From Undaria pinnatifida (Eukaryota; Sar; Phaeophyceae; Laminariales; Alariaceae), in NCBI GenBank assembly GCA_012845835.1, contig JABAKD010000011.1:8184381-8248380 (forward strand): DNA of 64,000 bases, given 5' to 3'. Positions within the stretch are counted from its first letter, which is position 1, and the number at the start of each line of letters is the position of its first letter. The translations under genes were made by a program, and so were the position numbers. A model generated the notes under the pieces. It made no database searches and was not told where the DNA came from. It saw nothing but the letters and a program-made list of their open reading frames with translations. Below are positions 22,049 to 35,190 of this stretch, piece after piece.

Positions 22049-23117
22049 TTAAGAAAAATAGGCGTGTGGTACAACGTCAAGAGCAGGAGCTAGTTGTGGG
22101 TGCAAGAAGATCGATGAGATGATCCAGCGATTCGGATCCAAGAAGAGCACACGGAACAACGAAAACCTCACAACACAACTACGGAAAAGCTCACTCATCT
22201 GCTTGCAAGCCAAAGGCCACCAAGTACAGCAATCGATGCAGTCTCTGACCTGTTCTGCCCTTTCCACAAGAGTCTTCTCTAGGGCTTCTTGGCCTTGCTC
22301 GAAGAGCACAAAAACCTTGTCCACTGCTGCATCTAGCTCTCCTTCTGCCTCCTCCCCCCCCCCCCTCCTCCCCGTCCTCGTCGACATCGTAGTCGACCGA
22401 GCTGAGTTCGTCGTCTTCTGACCCACCCGAGGACGACAATGGAAATGGCACCGATGGTAACGTGTCCCCGTACTGATCCGAGTGTGTCGAAGCATCTTCA
22501 TCGCCGCCAAGACTCTGCAGAGGGTTGCTCAACACAAGCACCCCCTCTTTTAGGTCTGAGGCAACGGGCGAGGACGGAGAGCGGCCCACCGGTTCGACCT
22601 CATTGTTGTCGTGTAGATCAACGGTACCGGTCTTGGAGGAAGGCGTTGGAAAGTTTAGGGACGTGTGGTCACTGCGGTTGCCACCTCCGCCTCCGTCACC
22701 ACCGCCGCCACCACCGCCACCGTCGGTGTCATGGACGATGTGGTGATCGATACTAGGATGCGCGATCAATACGACGGTGCGGTTACAACCTTCTTTGCTA
22801 TTGCGGCAGCTGCTGCTTCCGCTGCTACTGCTGTTGCTGCTTCCGCTGCTCTGCCTGATGTTGCTGTAAACGCTAGATTTCTCGTTCTGATCCTGATCGC
22901 TGATGTTAGTGTGCATGGCCATGCCGATGGTGCTGTTGATGGTGCTGCTGATGATGCTGTCGACCGCGACGTTATTACATGATGACGGGGCTACTTCCGC
23001 TCGAAGCTGCGATCCCGTAAGCGGGTACTGGCCATGACGGGCAGGAAATCCATAGGGTGGTGACCGGAGGGGCGGGGCGGAAGGGTGGAAGAACACGAGA
23101 TTGAGTGTCAGATGCAT
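22049..23117 (-). CDS. Ser/Gly/Asp-rich hypothetical protein with a frame change at a G12 tract
   Basis: Unrecognised family. A true ATG at 23117 opens a frame rich in Ser, Asn and Gly, with poly-Gly at about residues 130-145. It then becomes acidic (SEDDELSSVDYDVDEDGEE) up to a run of twelve G (22354-22365). Downstream, the sensible continuation is in the next frame: EEAEGELDAAVDKVFVLFEQ, then ALEKTLVERAEQVRDCIDCC and a Cys/Trp/Phe-rich end that stops at 22049. That part is an amphipathic helix followed by a hydrophobic patch, unlike noise, whereas the unshifted frame turns Arg/Ser-rich. A sequencing or real indel in the homopolymer is the simplest explanation; a short intron is less likely. 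With the shift allowed, the product is about 355 residues. Confidence 0.5.
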
Positions 23118-23359
23118 AGTAGGACAAAGTATCGTCTCCTACTAGCTACTGCCGTGCTGTGATAAATATTCATATACCTTGCACTGATGCAACTTGCAAA
23201 ATAATATCGTACAGCACATCAACGTTGCTGTTTTACTTTGTATTTACGTACAACACGAAGCACATAAACAGCATATCAAAAGAGCGAAGAGACACAGGCC
23301 CCATGTGTTTTCGTTTTTTTTCCATGTTCCAGGAATCGGTGAGCGAGCGGCCATGACGA

Positions 23360-24290
23360 GCTTGGTTCAGACTCTTTCTCATGAAGGTGGGCGGGCCGGT
23401 AGCCCTCTGGCTCCATAACATATGACTCCGGTAACGGCGCCACAAACTTAGAAAGAGGGAGGTGGGGTGTGCACGTCGGCCTTTCTGTATGCTCTTGTGA
23501 CACGTGAACTTTCGTGAAGCATGCACGCACACGCCGGGATCGGAGCCAAATAAGAACACGACAGAGCATGTGCACCCACAACAAATATGGCGACTGGTGG
23601 AGATAGAAAATAGTAAAGGCGGAGACGACCATAGATAGAAAGAGCAACAAGAAGAAACAGAGAGGCGGCAATGCCAAGCCAAGCTGTGTCTAGCGCCGAG
23701 TATGTGCGTATCGGCGACGAGAAACAAACGCATCTCATCTCTGAGTGCACAGGGTGCATGGTATCTGTCTCGTGCGGCAGGCAGCAGGCTCCCTCGTGGA
23801 GAGGGGTGGACCTACAATATTACCTGTGTTTAACAACAGGGGCTATGATATTTTCGGTAAACTAAGGGCGATCGGCAAACATGATGAGACAATGACAAAA
23901 ACACCAACCGCCAGTAGAACACGCAAGGCCGCGAACACGCACAACTATATCGGCGTCGCCAATGCGCGGCACCGTCGACCGGCAAGGAGTGCGATAGCGC
24001 GATATGATTTTCTATGCGCGCATGGTCCTGGGCTCTTTGTTTATTATTGCAGTGGAGCTTGCGAGATAAGAGAGGAGAGAGGAGAGAAGAGGACCAAGTC
24101 GAAAACAACAAAAAAGCATACGCGTAGGCTTCGACAAGAAAATGAATGTAGTCTATATACACAACGTTCATTCCTATAATATGGAGAGTGTGGTGCAGCG
24201 AGCACTATCATTTGGTGACGGCACACTGGGCACTCACCAGCGGGTGACCAAGCTTTCGGCTGTTCTCGGTCATGGTTTGGGTGTCGCCGT
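23360..24290. repeat. Duplicated region P, copy 2
   Basis: Partner of 11935-12850, same orientation, about 11.4 kb away. See that entry for shared landmarks. This copy keeps longer minus-strand open frames (for example 23276-23677). Confidence 0.6.
24238..24273 (-). CDS. Candidate 12-codon first exon in region P copy 2
   Basis: Minus strand ATG plus eleven codons (MTENSRKLGHPL) ending exactly at a GTGAGTGCCC donor, parallel to 12796-12831. No further exon identified. Confidence 0.3.
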
Positions 24291-24299
24291 TGCTGTGTG

Positions 24300-25980
24300 C
24301 TGCTGTTGTTGATGCTGGTGGAGCTCGTCTCTGCAGATGTGAGACTCCAGGATCCTGTTGTTGTCCCTATAGACTAACGAGTTGATCATCCGAGTTAATG
24401 TGAGAACAATAACAACAACTGTGGTTGGTTGTGCCGCGGTCGTGAGGGGCGTTGGAGGTCCTTTTTTATGAGGCGTTTGACTGAGCAATCTAGCGTGGAG
24501 ATCTTGGCCTTTTTGTTTTTGTTCCTGTCTGTGGTGGTTTAGATTGGATGATGGTGCAGTCGTGGTCCCGCGTTAATGCGGTACCCTTCAGTGCGAGCCC
24601 CCACTTTAGTGCCGTGAAAATCGTCTGGCGGTCACGACCTCGTCCTACACGATCAGAGTATTCTTCCACTCCAGAGTGACTGGAGCCTGTCCTGTGACCG
24701 CGGACTTGATTATGCGAGTTAATGTGAGAACAACAACATCAACAGCAGAGCATCGTATCATCTTGCTTTAGCGTGCCACTTTGTTTTGAGTGCAGGTATT
24801 GTCATCTATCTGGTAAAAATGTACCGCAATTTGGGAGCGCAACTGTTAATACTACTACTCCGAACATATCAGTACAACAAGGTGCTTCGTAACCCCTTGG
24901 TTTTTCGTCACCGAAAACAGCAAAAACAACAAAAAAGGTGCTGGCATCACGCTATCAGGCGGCTTGCAGAGTTGAGTATGCACCACTCAACCGTTCAAAC
25001 GAACAGCTGGCAATTTGAAATATAACTATTACGACCAGTACAGCACCACAAACCGAAAAACGCCCAGACAGGCGAAGAAGTCTCCGACGAAACTAGAGTC
25101 GCCGTACGAAGCTCCTGTAATTATGCCCGCAACGGGTTTCAGCACTACTACGTGGCCGCAGCTTTTATTTATTTGGTTATGAATCGAGAAGCGGCACAGA
25201 GGGGTGACTCAAGATTCAAGATCGACTCATACCCCGTCAACCGCACGCAGGCGATACGCACAGGAGTGCGGTGTTATCCGTATCGCCAGGCTGCACAGCT
25301 ACACTGAACGCGCGAGAAATCTTCGTCCGGAAAGCACACCACCCCACCCTCCTATGGACTCGAGCCAGCCGAAACGTTCGTGACCCTTTTTTTTCCCACT
25401 TTTTTCGATGCCCCCCTCCCCTCGCCCCCCCGCGAAGCGCACGCTCGGGGTACAGGCAAGGCGACAGCTCCTCTACTTTCCTCATATTTTCCTTCGTCCT
25501 TCATCAGCGGTGGTACTTCATGGACTTTTCGTACCATGATTTCCTTCGCCCTCACCTCTTCCTGTCTGTGAAAGCTGACGCGGTGTCCGCCACGTTTTTA
25601 TGTGTTTCATAATGTTACTGGCGGTACGGCCACGGCTCCGCGAGTCGCGCTAGATCTGCGTTGCCCGTAGTGGTAGGGTATAGCTAGTAGTACTCGTTAC
25701 TGGGATGTACCACTCTCTGCACGGAAGTGAAAGGACCACTGGGGTATTAATGTAAATTCCAAACGGCCCTTACATTTCCGCCCATACTTACTGGTGATAT
25801 TATTGACATGGGATGAAAAACATACAGCAACAAACGGTATTTTTAGTACAAGTGGTAGACCGCCACGGGGTAACGTTTTACTATTAGTCTAATACTACAC
25901 TTCTCCCTATACTACGATTACTAGTACAGCAGTATATGCTACCAGGTATTAGTTACTGCTGCTACCTATTAGTCACGTGC
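24300..25980. other. Stretch with no recognised gene
   Basis: A phrase GAGTTAATGTGAGAACAA occurs at about 24391 and 24717, with similar flanks. Apart from this small repeat pair I find no motif-bearing frame or RNA gene. Confidence 0.5.
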
Positions 25981-25984
25981 TATG

Positions 25985-27705
25985 GATATCCCACAGTCCC
26001 CAGAGTGCACGTGTGCACCCCGGACAATCAGCATCCAGCCAGTGGAGTTGAGGTTTCCACACTATGCGAGGCGGTACCGACGGAGGTTCAACGTTTTCGT
26101 CCATGACTTGTTGAAGTTGTAGATATATGGAAGGATTTTTAATCCGGGGATGTGGCAATATCCACTCTGAGTGCGGCGGACCTCGACTTTGCCCCGAGGA
26201 GCAACTCTCGTCGCACGAACCCCAGCATCAGCAATCAGCCAGTGGGGTTAGGGTTTTCACACCGTGTGAGGCGGTACCGACTCGGAGGACCACCGCCTCC
26301 GTCCCCGGGATGCTGATCCGGGGATGGAACCGAATCCTCCCCGGGTGCGACGAGGCTTCGGCGTTGTCCCGAGGGGAAACTCCCGCCACGCGCTGACTCC
26401 ATCATGAGCCCCAGCCAATCAGCAATCGGCCAACGGGGTTGGGGTTTCCATATCATGCGGGTCGGTATTGATCCGGGGATCATCGTTCTCGTCCCTGGGG
26501 TATTGGAGCGGGATGTTGGAGTTGCAGATGTATGGAAGCAGATTTCTGATCTGGGAACGATTACTCATCCTCTCCGGGAGCGGCGGGATTTCGGCGTTGT
26601 TCCGAGGGGCAACTCTCGCCGCGTGCTGACTCCGTGAGTCGCAGCCAATCAGTATGCAGGAGATGGGGGTGGGGTTTCCACATCGTACTGGGCGGTATCG
26701 ACACGGGGGATCCCTTTTTTCATCCCCGGGCTGTTGGATTAGAAAATTTAGGGAAGGAGTTTGATCCGATAAAGATGGATACCCTCCCCGGATTCGGCGG
26801 GACCTCGACTTTGCCCCGAAGAGCAACAGTCGACTCCCGCTGGCTCCATGAGCCCCAGACAGTCAGCAATCAGCCGATGTGGGCGGAGTTTCTACAACTT
26901 TTGGGGCGGTGACCACCAATGGATCTTCACTTTCGTCCCCGGAATGTTGTAATTGCAGATGGGTGCAAGTGATTTTTGTTCCAGGGATGGGATAGTATCG
27001 TCCCCGGGTACGGCGAGACGTTGACGTTGTCCCGATTAGCTAGTCCCGAGGGGCAACTCCCGCCGCGCGCTGGCTCTGTTAGGCCCAGCCGATTAGCAAC
27101 CAGCGGATGGGAGTGGGGTTTCTACACCATGCGAAGGGGTATCGACATGGGCGATCCCCGTTTTCGTCCCCGGGGTGTTGGAGTTGCAAATGTATGGAAT
27201 GATTTCTAGTCTGGGGATGGGATTTAATTCCTCCCGGATGCGGCGGGACCTCGACGTTGCCCTGAGGAGAAACTCTCGCCACGCGCTGGCTCCATCATAA
27301 ACACAGCCGATCGACGAACAGCCGATGGAGATGAGGTTCCACACCGTTCGGGCAAGTATCGACCCGGGGGCTCACTGTTATCGTCTTCGGGGTTTTTGGA
27401 GTTGCACACGTATGGAAAGATTTATGGACCGGCGGTACCTCGATGTTGTCCCGAGGGGCAGCTCTTACTCCGCACTGGCTCCATGAGCCACAGCCGATCA
27501 GTAATCAGCCGATGCGGATGGGGACGTGTGGGGCGGTATCGATCCGAGGGACCATTTTTTTCGTCCCGGGAGTATTGGATTTGTAGATGTATGGAAGGGT
27601 GTATGTTCCGGGGATGGTACTCTCTCCTCCTCGGGTACCGCTGGCTCCATGAGCTCCAGCTCATCAGCATTTAGCTAGTTATTAGTGGGGTAGGCGCTTC
27701 CACAA
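25985..27705. repeat. ~210-bp satellite, main array
   Basis: Eight degenerate head-to-tail units with starts near 26025, 26220, 26405, 26640, 26850, 27075, 27300 and 27485. The unit reads AGCCAATCAGCAATCAGCC, GGGGTTGGGGTTTCCACA, GGGCGGTATCGACCCGGGG, TTCGTCCCCGGGGTGTTGGA, GATTTCTGATCCGGGGATGG and CCCGAGGGGCAACTCTCGCC. Spacing varies from about 185 to 235 bp. The last unit is cut by the LTR element at 27706 and resumes at 40492. Confidence 0.9.
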
Positions 27706-27975
27706 TGTTAAGATACGGCCTCGAAAGGCCTGTAGATATCCGAATTTGAGATCATTTGGATGGGTTTCGTATGATAAGGTTGGCGGTTTATATTCGGGGA
27801 AGTTAGGAATTAGATCGGAGGCACGCGCCTCCGATTTCAGAAGCTATCCCGGGCTCTGGTGGAAACGAATAAAGCTACATCTCTACGAAGGAACGAAAGT
27901 GAGTACTCTCCGAGGACCTACCCAATTGGCAGACCTGCAGGGGGCACTCTGTGTCCCCCACCTATTAATTTCACA
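27706..27975 (+). repeat. 5' LTR
   Basis: 270 bp, starting TGTTAAGATACGGCC and ending ATTAATTTCACA. The following TGGCGTCGTCGAGC (from about 27979) is a candidate primer-binding site; the matching tRNA is not identified. Confidence 0.95.
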
Positions 27976-29773
27976 AGTGGCGTCGTCGAGCTTGATATTC
28001 TATTGTGGCAGCGTTCTTCCGGTCTCTCCGTTTTTTTTTTCGTAGCGATTTTGCTTTTGCTTTCCATCGAGCCCACAACCCCTGTTCCTTCTCGGGTGGC
28101 TTCTCAATGGAGGGAGCGCCCTTCCTTCTACAACGGCGACCACAACAGCAGTGAGATGGCAGGGGCCCCTCCTGTTGGTCGCCGCGCACGTACTACACGG
28201 ACGACACCTTCCAAGTACGTGCGGACGACTCTGCTCTGCGGAGCACACTCCTCGTCTCGAATTTTGGTCTCTCCTGTTGGTTGCTGGGCACGCACCACAC
28301 AGAGGACACTTTCCGAGTACAGGCGGACGACACTGCTCTTCGGAGCACACCCCTCGTACCTTTGGCCGCATCAGTTCACCGCCAGCTGGTCATAGACCAC
28401 TCAGCAGTGGAACTGCCCAAGCCCCACCCATCAGACTTGTTTGCTCCGCGCTCTGCCAGCATGTTGCACAGCACATATCCGCGAGTTGCCAGCACAAGCC
28501 CCAAGATCGGCCATCTACTCGTACTTTTTTTTCGCGCTTTGGGGCTCGGAGGCATATGCACGACATGCCACGGACAAGCATACTGGAATCAACCCTTCGA
28601 ATGACATTCGAAGGGGACTTCGCTCGCTGAGAGAGCCCATCGCCCAGCACATCCTTGCTGTCGGTGCCAGACCGTCCTTCGCGGGACCCCCTTGGACTAC
28701 GGGCACCGTGCTCCAGGAGCTCATGTCGGGGCTCCTTCCTTGTGATCTACCTGGGAAGAAACAGGCGGTGCTCGTGGAATGTTTGGGCTTTTTCGTTTGG
28801 AGATTTTCCAGTACACGCGTTATCGTATGGGTTTCAGTACGTGCGTCGATCATTCTTGTGCGTCGAACAAGCAGCTGCCCTTGTGCCCCCTTTCTGCCGA
28901 AATTAGTACAAGCTACGAATTTGGCACCTCGGACCCCTCTCCGATCTTTCTCGATCAAAAGCGTTCCACTACTGCTGTCCGTCGCGTAGCTTCAACCACC
29001 ATCATTTTTGCAGAGGTGCCAACTACAGTGCAGCACAATGGGCTCGCTGTCAATGCCTGCCATATACCGCCGGATTCTCTGCTGTAGAAGTCACTGTACA
29101 GCAGCCAAGCCGCCTACTTTGCTCCTGCTCATACACCACATAGCTCGACCCTTCACTGCCCCAGCGTCCACAGTTACAGCACCGCAGCTCTGACACCCCC
29201 CGCTGCTGTGCGAGTGCTCCTTGCAAGTTCGATTCGAGAGGTTTTTTTTTTCGTCCTGGCCCCTCCGTGACTAGAACTTGAACCTAGTGAACGCTGAAAC
29301 TCTGTGCTGGCTTTTTTGGGCAAGGCTGTTGGTGTGTGCGATGCCCTATATTCTCCCATTCATGGGTACGCGGGGACTATAATACCACTTTCTGTGTATG
29401 CACAGCTGTGACCGTGCGGCACTCCGCACTGCTGTCAACGTAACTGTCCCTTTATCGGTGGGAGTGGGTACGGATTTTTTTTCAGCTGTCCGGGCGTTAG
29501 GCCGTCTTCCTGCCCGTACATGTGCTGCCCTTCACGATATTGCTAGGGTCTACGCTGGATTTTTTTTTTTTTTCTTCTCTGCACATGTTCGGACAGCTAC
29601 TGCCCGTTACAGAGCGCTTACTACACAGTTCGCGGAGATACTGCGCTTCACAGTTTTTACTAGTGCAGTGGAGAACAGCCCGTTTAATGCGGTACCTTTG
29701 GGGGCAAACAGCCTTTCTATTCGACTGTGGGCGTGCACATTTTTCTACAGCTGGCGTTGGTACTACACTACCC

Positions 29774-30800
29774 GTTTTGGTGCGATGAGTGTCAGCGTGT
29801 TGGGCGATCTTACACTGTGCTTCCACCCCTACACTACACCTAGGGTAAATGCTGCCCGTTTTGGTGCGACGAGTGTCAGCGTGTTGGGCGACCTTTCACT
29901 GTGCTCCCCCCCTACACTACACCTAGGGTAAATGCTGCCCGTTTTGGTGCGACGAGTGTCAGCGTGTTGGGCGATCTTACCCTGTGCTTCCACCCCTACA
30001 CTACACCTGGGGTAAATGCTGCCTGTTTTGGTGCGACGAGTGTCAGCGTGTTGGGTGACCTTTCACTGTGCTCCCCCCCTACACTACACCTAGGGTAAAT
30101 GCTGCCCGTTTTGGTGCGATGAGTGTCAGCGTGTTGGCGATCTCACACTGTGCTTCCACCCCTACACTACACCTAGGTTAAATGCTGCCTGTTTTGGTGC
30201 GACGAGTGTCAGCGTGTTGGGTAACCTTTCACTGTGCTCCCCCTCTACACTACACCTAGGGTAAATGCTGCCCGTTTTGGTGCGATGAGTGTCAGCGTGT
30301 TGGGCGATCTTACACCGTGCTTCCACCCCTACACTACACCTGGGTTAAATGCTGCCTGTTTTGGTGCGACGAGTGTCAGCGTGTTGGGTGACCTTTCACT
30401 GTGCTCCCCCCCTACACTACACCTAGGGTAAATGCTGCCTGTTTTGGTGCGACGAGTGTCAGCGTGTTGAGCGACCTTTCACTGTGCTCCCCCCCAACAC
30501 TACACCTATTAGGGTAAATGCTGCCCGTTTTGGTGCGATGAGCGTCGGCGTGTTGGGCGAACCTTTCACTGTGCTCCCCCTCTACACTACACCTAGGTTG
30601 AATGCTGCCTGTTTTGGTGCGATGAGTGTCGGCGTCTTGGGCGACCCTTAGCTGTGTTACCCCCCACACTACACCTAGGTTAAACGCTGCCTGTTTTGGT
30701 GCGATGAGCGTCGGCGTGTTGGGCGAACCTTTATTGTGATAACCCCTACACTACACCTAGGGTAAATGCTGCCTGTTTTGGTCCGATGAGCGTCGGCGTT
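29774..30800 (+). repeat. 83-84 bp tandem array inside the LTR element
   Basis: About twelve units built on GTTTTGGTGCGACGAGTGTC, AGCGTGTTGGGCGACC, TTCACTGTGCTCCCCCCCTA and CACTACACCTAGGGTAAATG. Units are slightly alternating in two subtypes (CTTCCACCCC versus CTCCCCCCC). Eighty-four bases equal 28 codons, and several units remain open in one frame (for example ATSVSVLGDL). It lies between the 5' LTR and the gag-like region. Confidence 0.9.
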
Positions 30801-31229
30801 TTGGGCGACGCTTTCCTGTGCTACGTCCCCCCGCCTAGGTCGAATGATGCCTGTTTAAGTGCGATGGCTGCAGACGTACCCTTACTGTGTTGCACCCCCT
30901 GCACAGCGGTTGGGGTCAGTGCTGCCCAGTTTTGGCTCTTTGTACTGCGGTTCGTGCGGGCGTTACACATATACCCTACGGTCAGACTGGGCGCTGCACT
31001 TATGTTGCGGTTATCATGATTGGTACCTTGTTACTGCTGTACTCCTCTTATACGGCTAGTTGACGTGGCTGCTACCATCACTAAGGCTGGACGGAGTCAA
31101 GGCCCATATTGTTGCTGTTTGCTGAAATACCGCTACTTGGAGCAGGAACACCACAACAATTTATCTGTCTCCATAGCTTCTTCACGCGTCGTTCCTACCC
31201 CCCCCCCCCCCCCCTTCACTACACCTAGG

Positions 31230-32655
31230 CACCATGTCCACCAGTGACGATGGGGGCTACTCGGGGCTGGCTGAAGTCTTCCACGCACCCCAACCTGGAT
31301 GCCCACGAGACAGGGAGAGCTCGCTCGAGATGCCGCGACTCAAGACGGGGGGAACCACCGGTGGCGGGTTCCGGTGACGAGACAGAAGACGGAGCACCAT
31401 ACGTCCACCCGTTCCCACCAACCAAGCGGGTCGATTCGCTGGTTCGCGCTGAGAAGAAGACGCACCAACCCCCACCGGACTCGGGGGCGTCTCGACGCCA
31501 GCTCTCGCCAGCCCCGGGGGAGCGCCACCAGCTGCCCCCCCCGCGCTCGACAGAGCGCCACCCCCAGAGCTCCCGGGACCGGGGCGCCCATGCCGCCCCC
31601 TTGGACTTGGCACACGCGGCGGCGCGGGCCCAGCGGGCGCTCGACGACGCCAACCAGACGATAGCACGCCGACGTCGGTTTGACAAAGATATCGAGCAGG
31701 CGAAGACCGCTGCGCGGGAGTCGTCCCTGGTTGCGAAGAGGGCGCAACAAGCCCTCGCTCAATCAGTTGCGTCGGCTGCGGCGGGAGCTAACGCGCTCCC
31801 CTTGCCTTCGTCGCGCCCGCAGGGTGCCGCATCCCAGCGACCACGACCCGGGAACGACGCCTTCTTCAAGGGCATCGTCGCGTGCATGGCGTCTGCACCG
31901 CGGGTAGACTTCTCCTCAGCGTTGGCAACCCGCGGTGGTGGAAACGGCCTGCGCCCTCCTCCCGTCAGAGAGGCTGGCGTCGCGGCAAGCGGACGTCCTC
32001 AATGGAAGCGGCCTGGGCTCGCGTGGATTGTACGCCCTATGCTAGACAGACGAGAGCCGCCCCGACTCTTGCCCTCGTCAAGGCCCTGCTGATAGCCCAC
32101 GACGAGGACCCCGACCCTGTCTTTTGGCCGGACCCCGGAGGAAGAGTTGGCAGAACGAAACCGGGGAAAATGTCGCGACCGCGGGCACCGCAACCGTGGG
32201 GGTGGCAGCAAAAATGGTGGGGGTGGCGACCACCACCGCCGCCGCCGCGGGGGTGACAGCGCATCGGGTGCTGGTGTGCCTGAGGGCGCCGCCGAGGGGG
32301 CAACTTCGGTTCAACAACCGGGGCAGTTGGCCGCAGCTCTGGCAGAGGAATGGCGCGAGAGGACGTTCAGCGTGGGACGGCTCGTCACCCTCCTCCCGCT
32401 CGTCTTCGTCCTCGAGCACGGACCACAGCGAGATGGTCGTGGTAGCAGGCAAAAAGTGTCAAGAGCCATGGCAGGAGGAGCATCTGCCTGAGGCTTTCAC
32501 CCCCCTGTTGCGTCTGCTGATCACGCACTTCGACGGGGTTGACACGGAGGAGGGCTACACTAAGTTGCATACTTTTGGAATGTGTAACGGCATGCCTTTT
32601 TCTGATTTCAGCGGGGAGTTTCGCGTACTTATGCCGACCGCTAACGGGGAGTGAG
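31230..32655 (+). pseudogene. gag-like region of the LTR element (fossil)
   Basis: An Arg/Pro/Gln-rich start with an alanine-rich helical segment (AARAQRALDDANQTIARRRR, near 31615) and, further on, a capsid-like helical end (LPEAFTPLLRLLITHFDGVD near 32490). Position before the zinc knuckle and pol parts supports the gag label. Broken. Confidence 0.55.
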
Positions 32656-34599
32656 CGTGTTTTGTCTCCGGGGACGGATGTGGTGTTGGAGGTGGTTTGG
32701 GTGGCGGCGAATGAGAAATTTCCGGCTCTCCTGCCTGCGTTGTACCCTGGTTCGAAGGCAACAAACCCGCGGCCGTACACCTCGTTGGATGCTGTGTGGC
32801 GGTCTTTTAGTGACTAATAAGACACCTGCCGTCAACGGCGAAACATTTTTTTTCTCTCCCTGTTCGACGGGAGCGCGGTCATGCGCCCTGTCGAGGCCCC
32901 GGCCCGCAGATCATGGGCGCGGCCAAGGCCGAGTGCCGTCCCAGTCGCTTTCGTGGCAGACGGGATCGAGCCATCATTCAACTGTCATGCCCATCGATGA
33001 TTCATCTGACCCTTGGCTTGACCACACATCGAACTGCTGGCCACTAGAAGAGCATCATTATACGGAAGGTTTCGCCGTTAAGGCCTCGTTTAAGACAGAC
33101 GACCCTCCCCTTTGGAGCGGCCTCCTTTCATCTCGCGCTGATGCCCTCCGAGAAAACCGGGGGCTTTGCCTCAACTGCCACGAAGACAACTATTCCTTCA
33201 AGCATTGTAGGCATCCTTTCATTACTGCGAGTGGCTGCTTGAACCCTGAATTTGGCCAACTTGGCGACGATGACGCACACCGACGTTGACAAACACGCAT
33301 GGTCTGCTACTGCCGAGACGACAAATCTTCTCGCCCGAACAACCACAAGAAAAATCGTCGCCATCTTTCAGGATCAGGGCCAGGTAGACTGTCACAACGA
33401 TACCACGTACACGTCGGATCACCATGGTGGTATCCTGCGCTCGCCCGCCTCTTCTGCCCCCGCTGCCGCTCCTCGAATGCGCTTTGGAGCCGCCCACAAC
33501 CTGGGCGAAAATAAATTTGCGCGCCGACCTGGTACATTCCGTAACGGCAATTGACAGCTCGACGGCGGTACGGCACCGTCGACAACACTGTCGAGTGGTA
33601 ACTCTTTTGGTTTCAGAACATGCTCGTGTTCTGTTGCTAGCCTGCCCAGTAACGCAGCACAGACTGCCTCTGTCAAGAGCCCACGGGCTCCTACGCCGTC
33701 TGCGGACGATTCTCACGGCGTAGTACCGGCGGCGGAAACTAGCGCTTCAAGCGTGGTTTCCTCCAGCCAGGTAACTTTTTTTCTTTTCTTTCTTTTTCGA
33801 CGGCGAGAACGCGCGCTTTCAGCGACGTTCCCCTCGGTCATGGTCTGAGTTCGGCAACGGGAACCGCGCTTCCAGCGCCGTTTCCCTCAGCCGCGGCATA
33901 AACTCAGCAATGGGGGTACGCGCTCCAAACGCCGCCCCCATCAACCATGGCACGGGAGCCTGCGCTTTGCGCGCTCCCCCTCTAGGTACGCGCCGCGCAA
34001 CAATATAGCTGCAGCGACGGCGCGTCGCCTTTTTTTACGCGTATGTGTGCATCCCCCCCTCTCCCTGACCAGGCGGTGGCGGTCGGTTTGAGGTGTGGGA
34101 CGGTCGACCCTCGAAACACTTTTTCTGACCACGAGGTGGCGGTCGATTTGAGGTGTGGGAAGGCCAACACTAAAACACCGAGATCTTTTGCGAGGCTCGA
34201 TCCAGTGTTTGCTCGCGATAAGAGCGGGCGCTCTGTCCTTTTTTCCATCAAGGAGGAGTCGACAAGATTAGCTACCTCGTCTCCCTTCTCCAAGAGACAT
34301 AACGGAAGAGAGCCTCCTCGGGTAAAAATGTTATTGCCTTGCCCGAGCCCCGCTCCAGAAGACGCCCACAGGGTTTACGGACCCTGCTTCGTCTTTTAAC
34401 ACGCTAACCCACGTGTTTCAGGCTACGTCTGCCCCAGTGGCACAGGAAGAAGATCCGACACTGCGCGACGGGCCGGTGGTGACTCCACGGCCTCCAGCCT
34501 GATCAGCTGGACGCTATTCCCGTAAATTTACGGAAGAATCGCGCCTCTCGTCAAGCAGAAACAGCTCAGAGCCCTTGCCCCTTCGGGCGCAGTTAGAGC

Positions 34600-35190
34600 A
34601 GTTTTCTTGCGATTATACGCCAAGAAGCGAAGAGGCCACGAGGCGAGAAACCGTGGGTTCGGACTCGCGTCGTGCTCCCGAGGCCTGGTGTTCCTGAGGG
34701 GGACACTACAGGCCCAAAGAGCCGAGGACTGGTGTTCCCAGACGGGGACATTGCAGACCCAAATGCCCAACGAGGGTACCGACGGGTTGGCACCGTCGGT
34801 GTTGGACTCTTTTTCGGGTGCAATGAGGGCGGCTTCTTATGAGTTTCCGCCAGCGAGTGAAGAGGACCCGAGGCGAAAAACCCCGGGTTCGGACTCGCAT
34901 CTTGCTCCCGAGGCCTGATGCTCCCGCAAGGGGACATTATAGGCCCAAAGAGCCGAGGACTGGTGTTCCCAGCAGGGGACATTGCAGACCCACAAATGTC
35001 CAACGAGGCTACCGACGGGTTGGCACCGTCGGTTTTGGCCATTTTTCGGGCGCAGTTAGAGCGTATTCTCGCGCTTTTCCGCCAACGAGCGAAAAAAGAC
35101 CCGAGGCGAAATACCACGGGTTCGTATTCGCGTCGTGCTCCCGAGGCCTGATGTTCCTGGACGGGGACATTGCAGGCCCAAATTTCAACA
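34600..35190 (+). repeat. ~245-bp tandem repeat inside the LTR element, two and a half copies
   Basis: Repeated phrases GACCCGAGGCGAAA, GTGCTCCCGAGGCCTG, GCCGAGGACTGGTGTTCCC, GGACATTGCAGACCC and ACCGACGGGTTGGCACCGTC. It lies just upstream of the NADAR-like domain. Confidence 0.8.

Noticed and set aside
29774-30800. CRISPR array
   Set aside because: Repeats are head to tail without unique spacers, lie inside an LTR element and the genome is eukaryotic.
31225-31762. Minus-strand frames over the gag-like region
   Set aside because: Shadows of the plus-strand GC-rich coding sequence.
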